In this document: in pieces, positions 1 to 6,053 of the stretch
Layout of the letters: each line of letters opens with the position of its first letter
Numbering within the stretch: position 1 is the first letter of the stretch
Assembly (NCBI GenBank): GCA_002686445.1
Contig: NZCO01000024.1
Span: forward strand, 1-10,880
Length of the DNA stretch: 10,880 bases
Source of the DNA: a bacterium
Lineage (GTDB): Bacteria > Patescibacteriota > Andersenbacteria > UBA10190
Reading direction: 5' to 3'
Program-made: the position numbers and the translations under genes
The notes under the pieces: generated by a model
What the model was told of the DNA's origin: nothing
Database searches by the model: none
What the model saw: only the letters and a program-made list of their open reading frames with translations

Positions 1-192
1 CAGCAAGCAAAAAGCATCCTACTCTATGCAATTATCGGTTTGATCATCATCGGCCTCGCCGCTGTGGTCGTCAACTTCGTTATCAACATCTTCGCCGGTG
101 GCGGAGGCGGAGGCGGAGGTGGCGGAGGTGGCGGTGGTGGCGGCGGCGGTGGTGGCGGCGGTGGCGGTGGTGGTGGTGGAGAGGAAGGGTGA
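1..192 (+). CDS. Pilin-like (T4SS/VirB2-type) small membrane protein with poly-Gly tail, 5' truncated
   Basis: The window opens inside this gene, in frame 1; 63 codons and a TGA stop at 190-192 are visible. The visible part starts in the loop before the second membrane helix (QQAKSILLYAIIGL) and continues through a helix ending in VVVNFVINIFA. Positions 97-180 then encode 28 consecutive glycines, followed by Glu-Glu-Gly. The helix is nearly identical to that of the next gene, so the two are tandem paralogues. In Patescibacteria such proteins have a signal peptide and two hydrophobic helices joined by a short charged loop, and are annotated as pilins or VirB2-like subunits; a pilus role here is inferred from family resemblance only. 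The Gly codons are mixed GGT, GGC and GGA. No terminator follows, so transcription may continue into the next gene. Confidence 0.8.
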   Translation, partial: QQAKSILLYAIIGLIIIGLAAVVVNFVINIFAGGGGGGGGGGGGGGGGGGGGGGGGGGGGEEG

Positions 193-258
193 TTCTTCTA
201 GGCAGCCCATACCAACACATAACGCCCGCTAGCGAAGTCATCACATAGCTTGATTTTG

Positions 259-267
259 TGTTATTAT
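259..267 (+). promoter_or_regulatory. Possible extended -10 promoter for the second pilin gene
   Basis: TG-T-TATTAT matches an extended -10 element (TGnTATAAT) with one mismatch in the hexamer. No good -35 box lies 17 bases upstream, as is common for extended -10 promoters. The start of transcription would fall near 274, giving a leader of about 38 nt before the ATG at 312. Read-through from the upstream paralogue is an alternative. Confidence 0.4.
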
Positions 268-294
268 ATGGACATGAAACGAACACGTCTTACG

Positions 295-304
295 AAGGAG
301 GTGA
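295..304 (+). promoter_or_regulatory. Very strong Shine-Dalgarno site
   Basis: AAGGAGGTGA is an extended, uninterrupted match to the 16S rRNA 3' end, 7 bases before the ATG at 312. It fixes that start over the upstream in-frame GTG at 258 and suggests high expression, as expected of a structural subunit. Confidence 0.85.
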
Positions 305-311
305 GGAGCAC

Positions 312-695
312 ATGAACATTCGTCATACGTTCTTGACTGTCTTGGCTGTGATGCTGGTATTAACACCAGCCGTAGCCCTAGCACAGGGTCTAGGACCAGT
401 AACTGAGCCTACAGGCACACAAGCTGGTGCCGATCTACCAGCTGCGATACTAAACATAGTGAACGCTTTGTTGATCCTAGCTGCTCTCGCAGCTATGGTG
501 TTCCTCCTGATTGGTGGAATCCGTTACATCTTCTCACAGGGTGATGAAGAACAGACAGCTAAAGCTAAGAATACTATTCTGTACGCTATTATCGGTCTCA
601 TCGTGATCGGTCTAGCAGCAGTTGTTGTTAACTTTATCGTGGGCGCAGTCGGCGCAGGAGGCGCAGTCGGCGGAGTCGGCGGAGGCGGGCCGTAG
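312..695 (+). CDS. Pilin-like (T4SS/VirB2-type) protein, complete
   Basis: This 127-residue protein has an N-terminal signal peptide (residues 1-24, likely cleaved after VALA). A short polar segment is followed by a first membrane helix (about 45-69), a charged loop RYIFSQGDEEQTAKAK (71-86), a second helix (about 89-112) and a Gly/Ala/Val-rich tail (111-126). This is the usual layout of the small pilin-like proteins of Patescibacteria, which resemble VirB2/TrbC subunits of type IV secretion and conjugation pili. The ATG at 312 is chosen because of the perfect ribosome binding site and the signal peptide it reveals. The gene is a paralogue of the truncated gene before it and ends at a strong terminator. 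No VirB ATPase or assembly gene lies in the window, so the protein could be a surface filament subunit or a membrane protein of another kind. Confidence 0.85.
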   Translation: MNIRHTFLTVLAVMLVLTPAVALAQGLGPVTEPTGTQAGADLPAAILNIVNALLILAALAAMVFLLIGGIRYIFSQGDEEQTAKAKNTILYAIIGLIVIGLAAVVVNFIVGAVGAGGAVGGVGGGGP

Positions 696-716
696 GCCAT
701 AGCCTTGATTCGAAAC

Positions 717-749
717 AAAACACCCCGCTTTCGTAGCGGGGTGTTTTTT
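717..749 (+). terminator. Strong intrinsic terminator, probably bidirectional
   Basis: CACCCCGCT (721-729) pairs perfectly with AGCGGGGTG (735-743) around the loop TTCGT, followed by six T (744-749). Flanking A and T runs extend the stem. On the minus strand the same hairpin is followed by TTTTGTTT, so it can also stop transcription arriving from the convergent 73-residue gene. Confidence 0.93.
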
Positions 750-818
750 ACTGGGAGCCGGGCATACCCCGCGGCTGGCCACGGGGTGGGAATGGATCGT
801 TTTATATCAAGCGTATTT

Positions 819-1040
819 CTAGATGAACGCTACGATGAGATTATAGGCCGCTCCTGCTAAACCAATAATAATGATCGCCATAATGAGATACATCATCTGA
901 CGCTTGATCGGTCCCTGGATTTCATCAATACCATAGTTGAAATCAAATCGCGCTCCGAGCCGCAGCATTATAACCACCAGGACAAACAAGCTGAGTAGCA
1001 GAGCACTGTTTACGATCAGTTGGATTGCAGTCAAAGCCAT
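819..1040 (-). CDS. Signal-less two-helix protein related to the neighbouring pilins
   Basis: The product is 73 residues: a membrane helix (about 6-28), a charged loop with RFDFNYGIDE, and a second helix (about 49-72). Residues 6-73 align without any gap to residues 46-113 of the complete pilin-like protein at 312-695. By hand count 24 of 68 positions are identical, including IVN near the start, the G-x-R-x-x-F-x-x-G-x-x-E pattern in the loop, the Lys and Tyr entering helix 2, and IGLA...N.IV in helix 2. It lacks the cleavable signal peptide and the Gly-rich tail. It is likely a divergent paralogue that could act as a minor subunit, membrane plug or assembly partner; its function is not known. 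It lies 55 bases downstream of the SGNH protein gene on the same strand. There is no Shine-Dalgarno site, but a -10-like hexamer lies just upstream. Confidence 0.75.
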   Translation of the reverse strand: MALTAIQLIVNSALLLSLFVLVVIMLRLGARFDFNYGIDEIQGPIKRQMMYLIMAIIIIGLAGAAYNLIVAFI

Positions 1041-1046
1041 GTTTCT

Positions 1047-1052
1047 ATTGTA
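1047..1052 (-). promoter_or_regulatory. Possible -10 box for a leaderless transcript
   Basis: On the minus strand TACAAT is followed by six bases (AGAAAC) and then the ATG at 1040. Transcription starting at the usual distance would begin at or one base before the start codon. No good -35 box is seen at 16-18 bases, which keeps confidence low. Confidence 0.35.
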
Positions 1053-1088
1053 CTCGACGAGTAGCTAGTAATTCTATTGCAGGGTGCC

Positions 1089-1104
1089 GCGAGCCTTAGC
1101 TCGC
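1089..1104 (-). other. Hairpin spanning the stop codon of the SGNH gene
   Basis: GCGAGC and GCTCGC form a perfect 6-bp stem with a 4-base loop, and the TAA stop lies at the edge of the loop on the minus strand. No T run follows, so it is not a standard intrinsic terminator. It may stabilise the mRNA end or weaken read-through into the 73-residue gene, or be chance. Confidence 0.4.
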
Positions 1105-3336
1105 TACCGGATTCGTGACGGAATTGGTCGTCTCCCCTTGCTCTATTGCCGGACTACAAACGATACATGGTGATGGGCCAGGGAATGGCGGGACCGTTGG
1201 AATAGGACACGGATGTGGCACCGGTGGAATCGGGTTAGGATGCGGGACTGGTGGAATAGGGTTCGGGTGCGGAGCAGGCACTATGCTGCCATTCACGACG
1301 ACGTACTGGTTAGGACACGGTTGTGGCAGTGGTGGGCCTGGGCACGGAAAGCGGAAATCGTTCGCGGCGCAAGGTACTGGCGGCCGGGGAGTGGGAATAG
1401 GTATAGGTCGGGGGGTGGGAAACGGCGGACAGGGAGCGAATGATTTCGCCACACACGGTGCCGGTCCTGGTCCAGGCGTACCGGGCCGTAGCCCTGCATA
1501 GCCTAGGCGGCGCAATAGAGTAGCGATCACTTCATGCCCCGCATCATTAGGGTGAAAGCCATCGAAGCTGATATAGCCAAGATCGCCAGGGTCGCGTGAG
1601 CCATTGCCGTTATAGGCGGAGAACACCCGGGCATAGGAAATTCCGCGCTCAGTCAGAGTAGAGGCAATATGAGCGTTCACTTCTTGGACATAGGGCATGA
1701 GCTCATCTAAATCAGTGCTGCCGCCATCTCCCTGCCAGGTATCACGGGCTCGATCCTCGTTCACGAAGGGATAAAAGAGGTCCATGCTGCGCACTAGCCC
1801 TTGTGAACCTCGGCGAAGTGTTACCACAGTATCGGTAATGGCCGTAAAGTTGCTCTTCAGGTGCGTGACTGCGTTGCGTAAACAATCCTGATTGTCAGTC
1901 CCACCGCAGGTTCGGTTTCGGTAGCGGTCTCGCGCCAGTCGTAAATCATTGCCGCCGATGTTCCAGGTCACGACATCTGCATGCGTCACAGCTGTGCGTG
2001 TGTTGGAACTTGTCTGCAATGTCTGCAGTAAATGAGCGCTCGTAGCACCGTTACGAGCAAAACTATCGAGATCTACTACGACGCCGGCATTGTCGTCTTC
2101 GATGTAGTCTTCGTAGCGAAATACATATCCTCGCAAAGCGGAGAGGCCAACGGCTTGTGAGTCACCTAAGACGACATAGTTGTGCGTCGACGGGCATAGA
2201 ATCTTATCAAACAAGCAAGGTTGCGGTAGCGGAATGGTTGGTCGTGCACGTTCATCAATGGTGAGCGACAATACATTACTGACGCCACCGCGATTAGTAG
2301 TGACAGAAACGTCATAGGTACCAAATGCTAAATGAGGAGAAACCGCGAAGATCACTTGTGATTTATTACCAAAAGACACAACTGGAATGGTCGTGGAGTC
2401 GGATGCACTTGTTAGATGAATGACGTTACCCGAATATTCAAAACCAGTACCCGTAATCACAACTCGTTCACTATGGTGGGCTGGGTTTGGGGTAACTGAC
2501 GTAAGTGTAATAGTCTGCGCTGAAGGTGTCGGCTGTGGTTGTGGGCCAGGGTTCGTAGTCGGCAACGGTGTTGGACTCGGAGCAGTCGGTACACCGTAAT
2601 CAACAACCGTTAATGATTCACCGCTGCTCGTAATGCCCTGTTTGTTGCTAACCTGGATAATGTAATCGCCAAAGGGCGCGTTATAGGGAACCGCAAATGT
2701 GACATAGTCACCCGTTATAGAGGTAACGCCCATAGTCCGGGTGTATCCGGGTGCTGACATGGTAATAACATTGCCGAATGTCGAAAAGCCGCGACCGTGG
2801 ATCCGAATACCCCAACTGCGGCGAGCTATACGCGGACTCATGTTGGTAATGACGACTGGCTCGCCCACGGCGGGCGGAGTTGGTTGTGGAGTAGGTCGAG
2901 GAGTTGGTTGTGGAGTAGGCTGTGGTTGCGATGGCGCCGGAGCTGGTGGCACAGGTGTAGGGGTGGGTACCACAACTGTGCGCTGTCCAAATGGCACGAC
3001 GGTCAGTGTGCCGGCTGATCCCGATACGCCAGACCCGTTCGTTACTACCACCTCATACGGACCTTCCTGTACTCGCGGAACCGCAAGCATAACTGACTGT
3101 CCATTGAACGACATTGCTCCCTGACTAGTTGCACCTCCCGCCCCTCGGAACTCGACAACATTGCCACTGGTCGTAAACGGACCTTGAATCACTAAACGAG
3201 CACCACCGCTAGCCACAGTGGTTGATAATCTGTAGCCGCTTTGTGCAGCAACTGGTGCTGGCAACGCTGGCACAGCAGTAAGTGCCACCAGAATGGCCAG
3301 GGCTGCTGTCGTAGACTTGCGGACGACTATATTCAT
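1096..3336 (-). CDS. Secreted SGNH/GDSL hydrolase with three IPT/TIG-like domains and Pro/Cys-rich tail
   Basis: This is a 746-residue exported protein. Residues 1-31 are a signal peptide (likely cleavage after PVAA). Three Ig-like IPT/TIG-type domains follow, at about 33-114, 159-245 and 274-360; each has the 'G.GF...GNV' strand pattern or a variant of it. They are separated by Pro/Thr/Gln-rich linkers (121-158, 249-273). The SGNH hydrolase domain spans about 386-615: block I GDS (Ser393), block II Asn429-Gly430, block III GGND (Asn463) and block V DGFHPND (Asp592, His595), so all catalytic positions are present. Such enzymes are esterases, often removing acyl groups from glycans or lipids; the substrate is unknown. 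The tail (about 618-746) is rich in Pro and Cys and has no LPXTG motif or membrane anchor. All 12 cysteines lie beyond residue 370, which suggests disulfides outside the cell. The start is supported by the signal peptide, although no Shine-Dalgarno site is present. Confidence 0.88.
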   Translation of the reverse strand: MNIVVRKSTTAALAILVALTAVPALPAPVAAQSGYRLSTTVASGGARLVIQGPFTTSGNVVEFRGAGGATSQGAMSFNGQSVMLAVPRVQEGPYEVVVTNGSGVSGSAGTLTVVPFGQRTVVVPTPTPVPPAPAPSQPQPTPQPTPRPTPQPTPPAVGEPVVITNMSPRIARRSWGIRIHGRGFSTFGNVITMSAPGYTRTMGVTSITGDYVTFAVPYNAPFGDYIIQVSNKQGITSSGESLTVVDYGVPTAPSPTPLPTTNPGPQPQPTPSAQTITLTSVTPNPAHHSERVVITGTGFEYSGNVIHLTSASDSTTIPVVSFGNKSQVIFAVSPHLAFGTYDVSVTTNRGGVSNVLSLTIDERARPTIPLPQPCLFDKILCPSTHNYVVLGDSQAVGLSALRGYVFRYEDYIEDDNAGVVVDLDSFARNGATSAHLLQTLQTSSNTRTAVTHADVVTWNIGGNDLRLARDRYRNRTCGGTDNQDCLRNAVTHLKSNFTAITDTVVTLRRGSQGLVRSMDLFYPFVNEDRARDTWQGDGGSTDLDELMPYVQEVNAHIASTLTERGISYARVFSAYNGNGSRDPGDLGYISFDGFHPNDAGHEVIATLLRRLGYAGLRPGTPGPGPAPCVAKSFAPCPPFPTPRPIPIPTPRPPVPCAANDFRFPCPGPPLPQPCPNQYVVVNGSIVPAPHPNPIPPVPHPNPIPPVPHPCPIPTVPPFPGPSPCIVCSPAIEQGETTNSVTNPVAS
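1192..1272 (-). repeat. Three tandem 27-bp repeats encoding PHPNPIPPV
   Basis: Residues 689-715 of the SGNH protein are three 9-residue units: PHPNPIPPV, PHPNPIPPV and PHPCPIPTV. Synonymous codon differences between units indicate an old duplication rather than recent slippage. The units likely form an extended polyproline stalk. Confidence 0.85.
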
Positions 3337-3344
3337 AACTGCTC

Positions 3345-3373
3345 TTTTTACAGGAAATTGTCTATTTTGTCAA
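3345..3373 (-). promoter_or_regulatory. Promoter of the SGNH hydrolase gene, near-leaderless
   Basis: On the minus strand TTGACA (3373-3368) is followed by a 17-base spacer and TAAAAA (3350-3345). The start of transcription would be near 3338, only a few bases before the ATG at 3336. This agrees with the lack of a ribosome binding site. The -35 box shares the context TATTGACAAAAT with the promoter at 5859-5887. Confidence 0.6.
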
Positions 3374-3432
3374 TATGTATCTCGCTCTTGCCTCTACTGT
3401 ATCTCGGTAAGCCCAAAGCACCAGATTTTACA

Positions 3433-3462
3433 TAAAAAAAACCAGCAACAGTGCTGGTTTTT
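3433..3462 (-). terminator. Intrinsic terminator of the two-gene SPFH operon
   Basis: On the minus strand AACCAGCA pairs with TGCTGGTT around a 4-base loop, followed by a run of at least six further T. It lies about 30 bases after the stop at 3492. The + strand also has a short T run, so some bidirectional function is possible. Confidence 0.9.
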
Positions 3463-3491
3463 GGTTAAAGAACTTTGAAAGAACAGACGAT

Positions 3492-4664
3492 CTAGCGAAT
3501 CTCCCAACAGATAGCCACATACGTTGGCGGCCAGTCAGGCGGGATCATGATGTAGAGCAGCGGTCCTGCCCCAGCGTCATCATGCCCATTTATGATCCCG
3601 GCAGCTCGCCCGATGATGATCGGCGGCTCCGCTCGGAGTGCCACATCAAGCGTGGGTTCACTTGGATCAATCGCGCTAAACCACAGCACCGGCGCCTTCG
3701 CCGGATTAACAAATGCCTCGCGCGGCACAACACGTCCATTGTTTGTACCATCGGTCTGCATCACTCCTTCTGTAGTGGTGAATGTAACTCGACCACGAAC
3801 TTGGAGCGGCCGCCCTTTGTACATACCTCGGGGAATCTCACCCCAGTAGGTAATTTCATTAGGCAGTAGCAACCGCTCGGTGCGGATCACCGCTCGATCC
3901 TGATGTTCAACAACGTTGTCGATCTTCAGGAATATCTCGCGGTCTGCATCTGCCTCGGGCAGTTGCCGATGATCCTGCATCACTTCCAGCACCGCCGTAT
4001 CGCCAGAGGGACGAAACGTTTGTGCTTTGGCTACGGCGTCTGTCGCCGCAGTGAATGCTCGGACGCGACTGCCCCACGCGCCGTTTGGCTCGTAGCGCAG
4101 CTTCAGCGGATAGCGAAACCCTCGACCGAAATTGCCATTGGTGACCCGCAGGTCAAACGCTCGGCAAAAGTCGAGTACTCGCAGATGCTGATACCGACTG
4201 GGCGTAGCTCGATCGACTTTAATCTCGAACGAGTTCCCCAACCACCACCATCCGTTCACGTCAGCCAGCGGATCGATACTATAGTGACCGACCAGCTGAT
4301 CCTTCTTCGTCGGGGTGAGTGGTGTCTGCTCCACCGTGGGCACAGACGCAGTCGAAGATCCGCCGCCAGAGCTGGCTGTGGCATCATCCGCACCGAAGAG
4401 CGCCGCCACCATGCCGGCGAGGACAAATGTGCCAACCACCAGACCGATGATCAGCAACCAATTAATGTTACCGGTAGTAACGCCACCAATGCCCGGGGCA
4501 CGTGCAGCAATGGCAACATTCGCCGATTGGTAGGCCACAAAGGCCAGCACACCGATAACGGGCAATGCCGCCAGTAGTGGTATGCCGCCAAATATAAACC
4601 CGACCAACAGCATCATAGCGACGGCTACAATAGCCGCCAGAGCAATGGGCGCTGCGTTATTCAT
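3492..4664 (-). CDS. Membrane protein with three N-terminal helices and a large unknown domain
   Basis: I do not recognise a family for this 390-residue protein. It has three hydrophobic helices (about 7-27, 29-49 and 68-91), with one Arg in the loop between the second and third. This suggests the N-terminus is inside and the region after helix 3 outside. A Ser/Gly/Thr-rich linker (95-118) leads to a domain of about 270 residues (120-390) with mixed strand-like segments, several Trp (139-141, 328, 378, 387) and two Cys (167, 386). No catalytic motif stands out. The start is supported by AAGGA 8 bases before the ATG. It sits 17 bases after the stop of the SPFH-like gene and is followed by a terminator, so the two form an operon. 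The pairing recalls SPFH proteins with small multi-helix partners (NfeD, HflK/C-FtsH and others), but this protein resembles none of those partners. Confidence 0.85.
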   Translation of the reverse strand: MNNAAPIALAAIVAVAMMLLVGFIFGGIPLLAALPVIGVLAFVAYQSANVAIAARAPGIGGVTTGNINWLLIIGLVVGTFVLAGMVAALFGADDATASSGGGSSTASVPTVEQTPLTPTKKDQLVGHYSIDPLADVNGWWWLGNSFEIKVDRATPSRYQHLRVLDFCRAFDLRVTNGNFGRGFRYPLKLRYEPNGAWGSRVRAFTAATDAVAKAQTFRPSGDTAVLEVMQDHRQLPEADADREIFLKIDNVVEHQDRAVIRTERLLLPNEITYWGEIPRGMYKGRPLQVRGRVTFTTTEGVMQTDGTNNGRVVPREAFVNPAKAPVLWFSAIDPSEPTLDVALRAEPPIIIGRAAGIINGHDDAGAGPLLYIMIPPDWPPTYVAICWEIR

Positions 4665-4681
4665 GTCAGATTTCCTTGTGG

Positions 4682-5788
4682 TTATGGACGACGACCGCGG
4701 GCACCCTGCCCACCACCGCCACCCTGGTTTTGTAACAGTACGGATGCAGCTTGCGCTAGCGGAGCGAGGGCGGTTTGAATGCCACCACCCGCGCCAGTCA
4801 ATCGCGCTGCAACCTCAGCCACGGTTCGTTGCCATCCCTGCTGGATGACAATATCTGCGTAGCGAGCATCTTGTCCGAGAGCAACCGTCATCGCTTCTTG
4901 CGGGGTAGTGCAATGACCATCATCGATCAACCTCTGGGCTGCTACCTGAATACGTTGAGCTTCGAAGACTCGTTCGGCTTGCCGCTGGAGCGATTCGTCG
5001 TGATAGGGCAAGTCCTGCACGAACACGCGCACAACTTCCATTCCGAACGCTGCTGCTTGCCGGTCAACAATGTCCCGAATAGCTTGTCCCAGAAACGGTA
5101 GTAGGTCATGGGAGGACACTATCAAGATGGCCTCTAAGCCGATGGGCGCAGCAGCAGTCACGTCCCCATCCGTGACGCTCAGAATCTCAGCGATCATCCC
5201 GTCAACGGGGTCCCGCCGAAAGTAAGCCGTGCAGGGATAGGTTTTCGGTTCTGCAAGTTGGTTGGGCGAGAATGCTCGCACAACTTCCTCCAAAACTTGA
5301 GACATTGCCTGCTGAATTGCCGCGCGTCGCTCTTCCTCCTCATCGTACCGCTCGTAAGCAATGAGCACATGGCGTGACAATGCTTCTTGCTCGGCCGCAT
5401 CAACATTCGCCGCTGCAGCCAACTCCTGTGGAGAGGGCGTGCGACGGTAGCGCACCTGATAGGCATACTTGACGTCGAACTCCACTTGCTCCGCGCGCAC
5501 TAATTCCATTAGTGAAGCACTTTCTCCACCAGGCTCAGGTACTAAGTGCGTGTTAGTGTCAATACGCGTGAGCAGCTTGATACGTGGCGCAAGCGAATGC
5601 GTACCAGGACCTAAGACAATGCGCTCTTCAGAGCGCGTGTCATACAGGATGGCGCGGGTCAGTTTAGTAAACGGCACAGTCACACTGTTTTGCAGCCTGG
5701 TATGGAAATACCAGAATGCTGCTGCCAGCGTCGCCAAGCCATAAACCAGCACGAGGCCGATTACGACGACCTTAACTTCAGGATCCAT
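4682..5788 (-). CDS. SPFH/band-7 (stomatin-prohibitin)-like membrane protein
   Basis: The 368-residue product has an N-terminal membrane helix (about 6-27). A beta-rich region follows (about 35-115), including AILYDTRSEERIVLGPG, which resembles the early SPFH strands (Arg-Gly-IV-LGPG-type turn). An Ala/Glu-rich segment with a possible coiled coil spans about 120-172. Around 235-290, a segment (FGMEVVRVFVQDLPYHDES) leading into QRQAERVFEAQRIQVAAQ closely matches the end of SPFH domains and the helix after it. The C-terminus is low complexity (GGGGGQGARGRRP). SPFH proteins form large oligomeric cages at the membrane that hold proteases or lipid domains; the client here is unknown. AAGGA lies 7 bases before the ATG, and a consensus promoter lies upstream. 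It is the first gene of the operon. The large insertion between strands and helix makes it a divergent member. Confidence 0.68.
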   Translation of the reverse strand: MDPEVKVVVIGLVLVYGLATLAAAFWYFHTRLQNSVTVPFTKLTRAILYDTRSEERIVLGPGTHSLAPRIKLLTRIDTNTHLVPEPGGESASLMELVRAEQVEFDVKYAYQVRYRRTPSPQELAAAANVDAAEQEALSRHVLIAYERYDEEEERRAAIQQAMSQVLEEVVRAFSPNQLAEPKTYPCTAYFRRDPVDGMIAEILSVTDGDVTAAAPIGLEAILIVSSHDLLPFLGQAIRDIVDRQAAAFGMEVVRVFVQDLPYHDESLQRQAERVFEAQRIQVAAQRLIDDGHCTTPQEAMTVALGQDARYADIVIQQGWQRTVAEVAARLTGAGGGIQTALAPLAQAASVLLQNQGGGGGQGARGRRP

Positions 5789-5795
5789 GGGTTAT

Positions 5796-5832
5796 TCCTT
5801 ATGTAATTGTCAAAGGAGCGTTCAGGGGCTCC
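5796..5832 (-). promoter_or_regulatory. Leader with two mutually exclusive hairpins at the ribosome binding site
   Basis: In the minus strand leader of the SPFH operon the Shine-Dalgarno AAGGA (5800-5796) can pair with TCCTT (5817-5813) around a 12-base loop. The same CTCC bases can instead pair with an upstream GGAGC (5832-5828 with 5819-5815). The two 5-bp stems overlap at 5815-5817 and exclude each other, so a weak on/off arrangement is possible. The stems are short and may be chance. Confidence 0.3.
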
Positions 5833-5858
5833 CAGAAAGGGGTTAAAACAGTGCCCTA

Positions 5859-5887
5859 TATATAAACCATTTTGTGCATTTTGTCAA
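5859..5887 (-). promoter_or_regulatory. Consensus promoter of the SPFH operon
   Basis: On the minus strand TTGACA (5887-5882) is followed by a 17-base spacer and TATATA (5864-5859). Predicted start of transcription is near 5852, giving a leader of about 64 nt before the ATG at 5788. Confidence 0.8.
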
Positions 5888-5915
5888 TACTAGACGGCAT
5901 AGTACCGTAGCAGAC

Positions 5916-5945
5916 GAAAACACTCACTTCAAAGTGAGTGTTTTC
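5916..5945 (-). terminator. Terminator of the tRNA-Leu gene
   Basis: A perfect stem of 13 bp (GAAAACACTCACT with AGTGAGTGTTTTC) encloses the 4-base loop TCAA (loop bases read on the + strand). It begins 3 bases after the encoded CCA on the minus strand, and the T-rich 3' arm serves as the run of U. It also insulates the SPFH promoter from tRNA transcription. Confidence 0.88.
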
Positions 5946-5948
5946 CGA

Positions 5949-6033
5949 TGGTGCCGGGGACAGGGGTCGAACCTGCACGCCTTGCGGCACATGGTCCTAA
6001 ACCATGCGTGTATACCAATTCCACCACCCCGGC
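5949..6033 (-). tRNA. tRNA-Leu (anticodon UAG)
   Basis: On the minus strand the gene starts GCCGGGG and ends CCCCGGC-A-CCA, a perfect 7-bp acceptor stem with the CCA encoded. The anticodon arm is CATGG-TTTAGGA-CCATG with anticodon TAG (5999-5997), which reads CUA and probably other CUN leucine codons. A long variable arm (GCC-GCAA-GGC) marks it as a class II tRNA, as expected for leucine. The T arm is GCAGG-TTCGACC-CCTGT. The 5' end lies 20 bases after the glycosyltransferase stop, so it may be partly co-transcribed with that gene. Confidence 0.97.
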
Positions 6034-6041
6034 TTATTCTA

Positions 6042-6047
6042 AGTATA
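6042..6047 (-). promoter_or_regulatory. Possible -10 box of the tRNA gene
   Basis: TATACT on the minus strand lies 8 bases before the first base of the tRNA, the right spacing for a very short leader. No clear -35 box is found in the overlapping 3' end of the glycosyltransferase gene. Confidence 0.35.
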
Positions 6048-6053
6048 GCAGCG

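Noticed and set aside
258..311. GTG start upstream of the pilin gene
   Set aside because: The perfect Shine-Dalgarno site and the signal peptide fix the ATG at 312.
766..787. Second hairpin ACCCCG...CGGGGT between the convergent genes
   Set aside because: It has no T run on either strand. Its arms could also pair with the real terminator, but nothing shows that this matters.
1189..1272. Short regular repeats as a CRISPR-like array
   Set aside because: They are in-frame 27-bp units coding for PHPNPIPPV with no spacers.
1115..1501. Long + strand Gly-rich open frame opposite the SGNH gene
   Set aside because: It is the mirror of the Pro-rich tail on the minus strand (Pro codons read as Gly). 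It has no ribosome site and is fully inside a gene with clear domains.
3903..4577. 224-codon + strand open frame opposite the three-helix membrane protein
   Set aside because: The minus strand gene has a ribosome site, operon partner and membrane helices. The + frame has unlikely composition and no start signal.
5949..6033. tRNA-Leu as an integration site for a mobile element
   Set aside because: No second copy of the tRNA 3' end, integrase or base-composition change is visible in the window.
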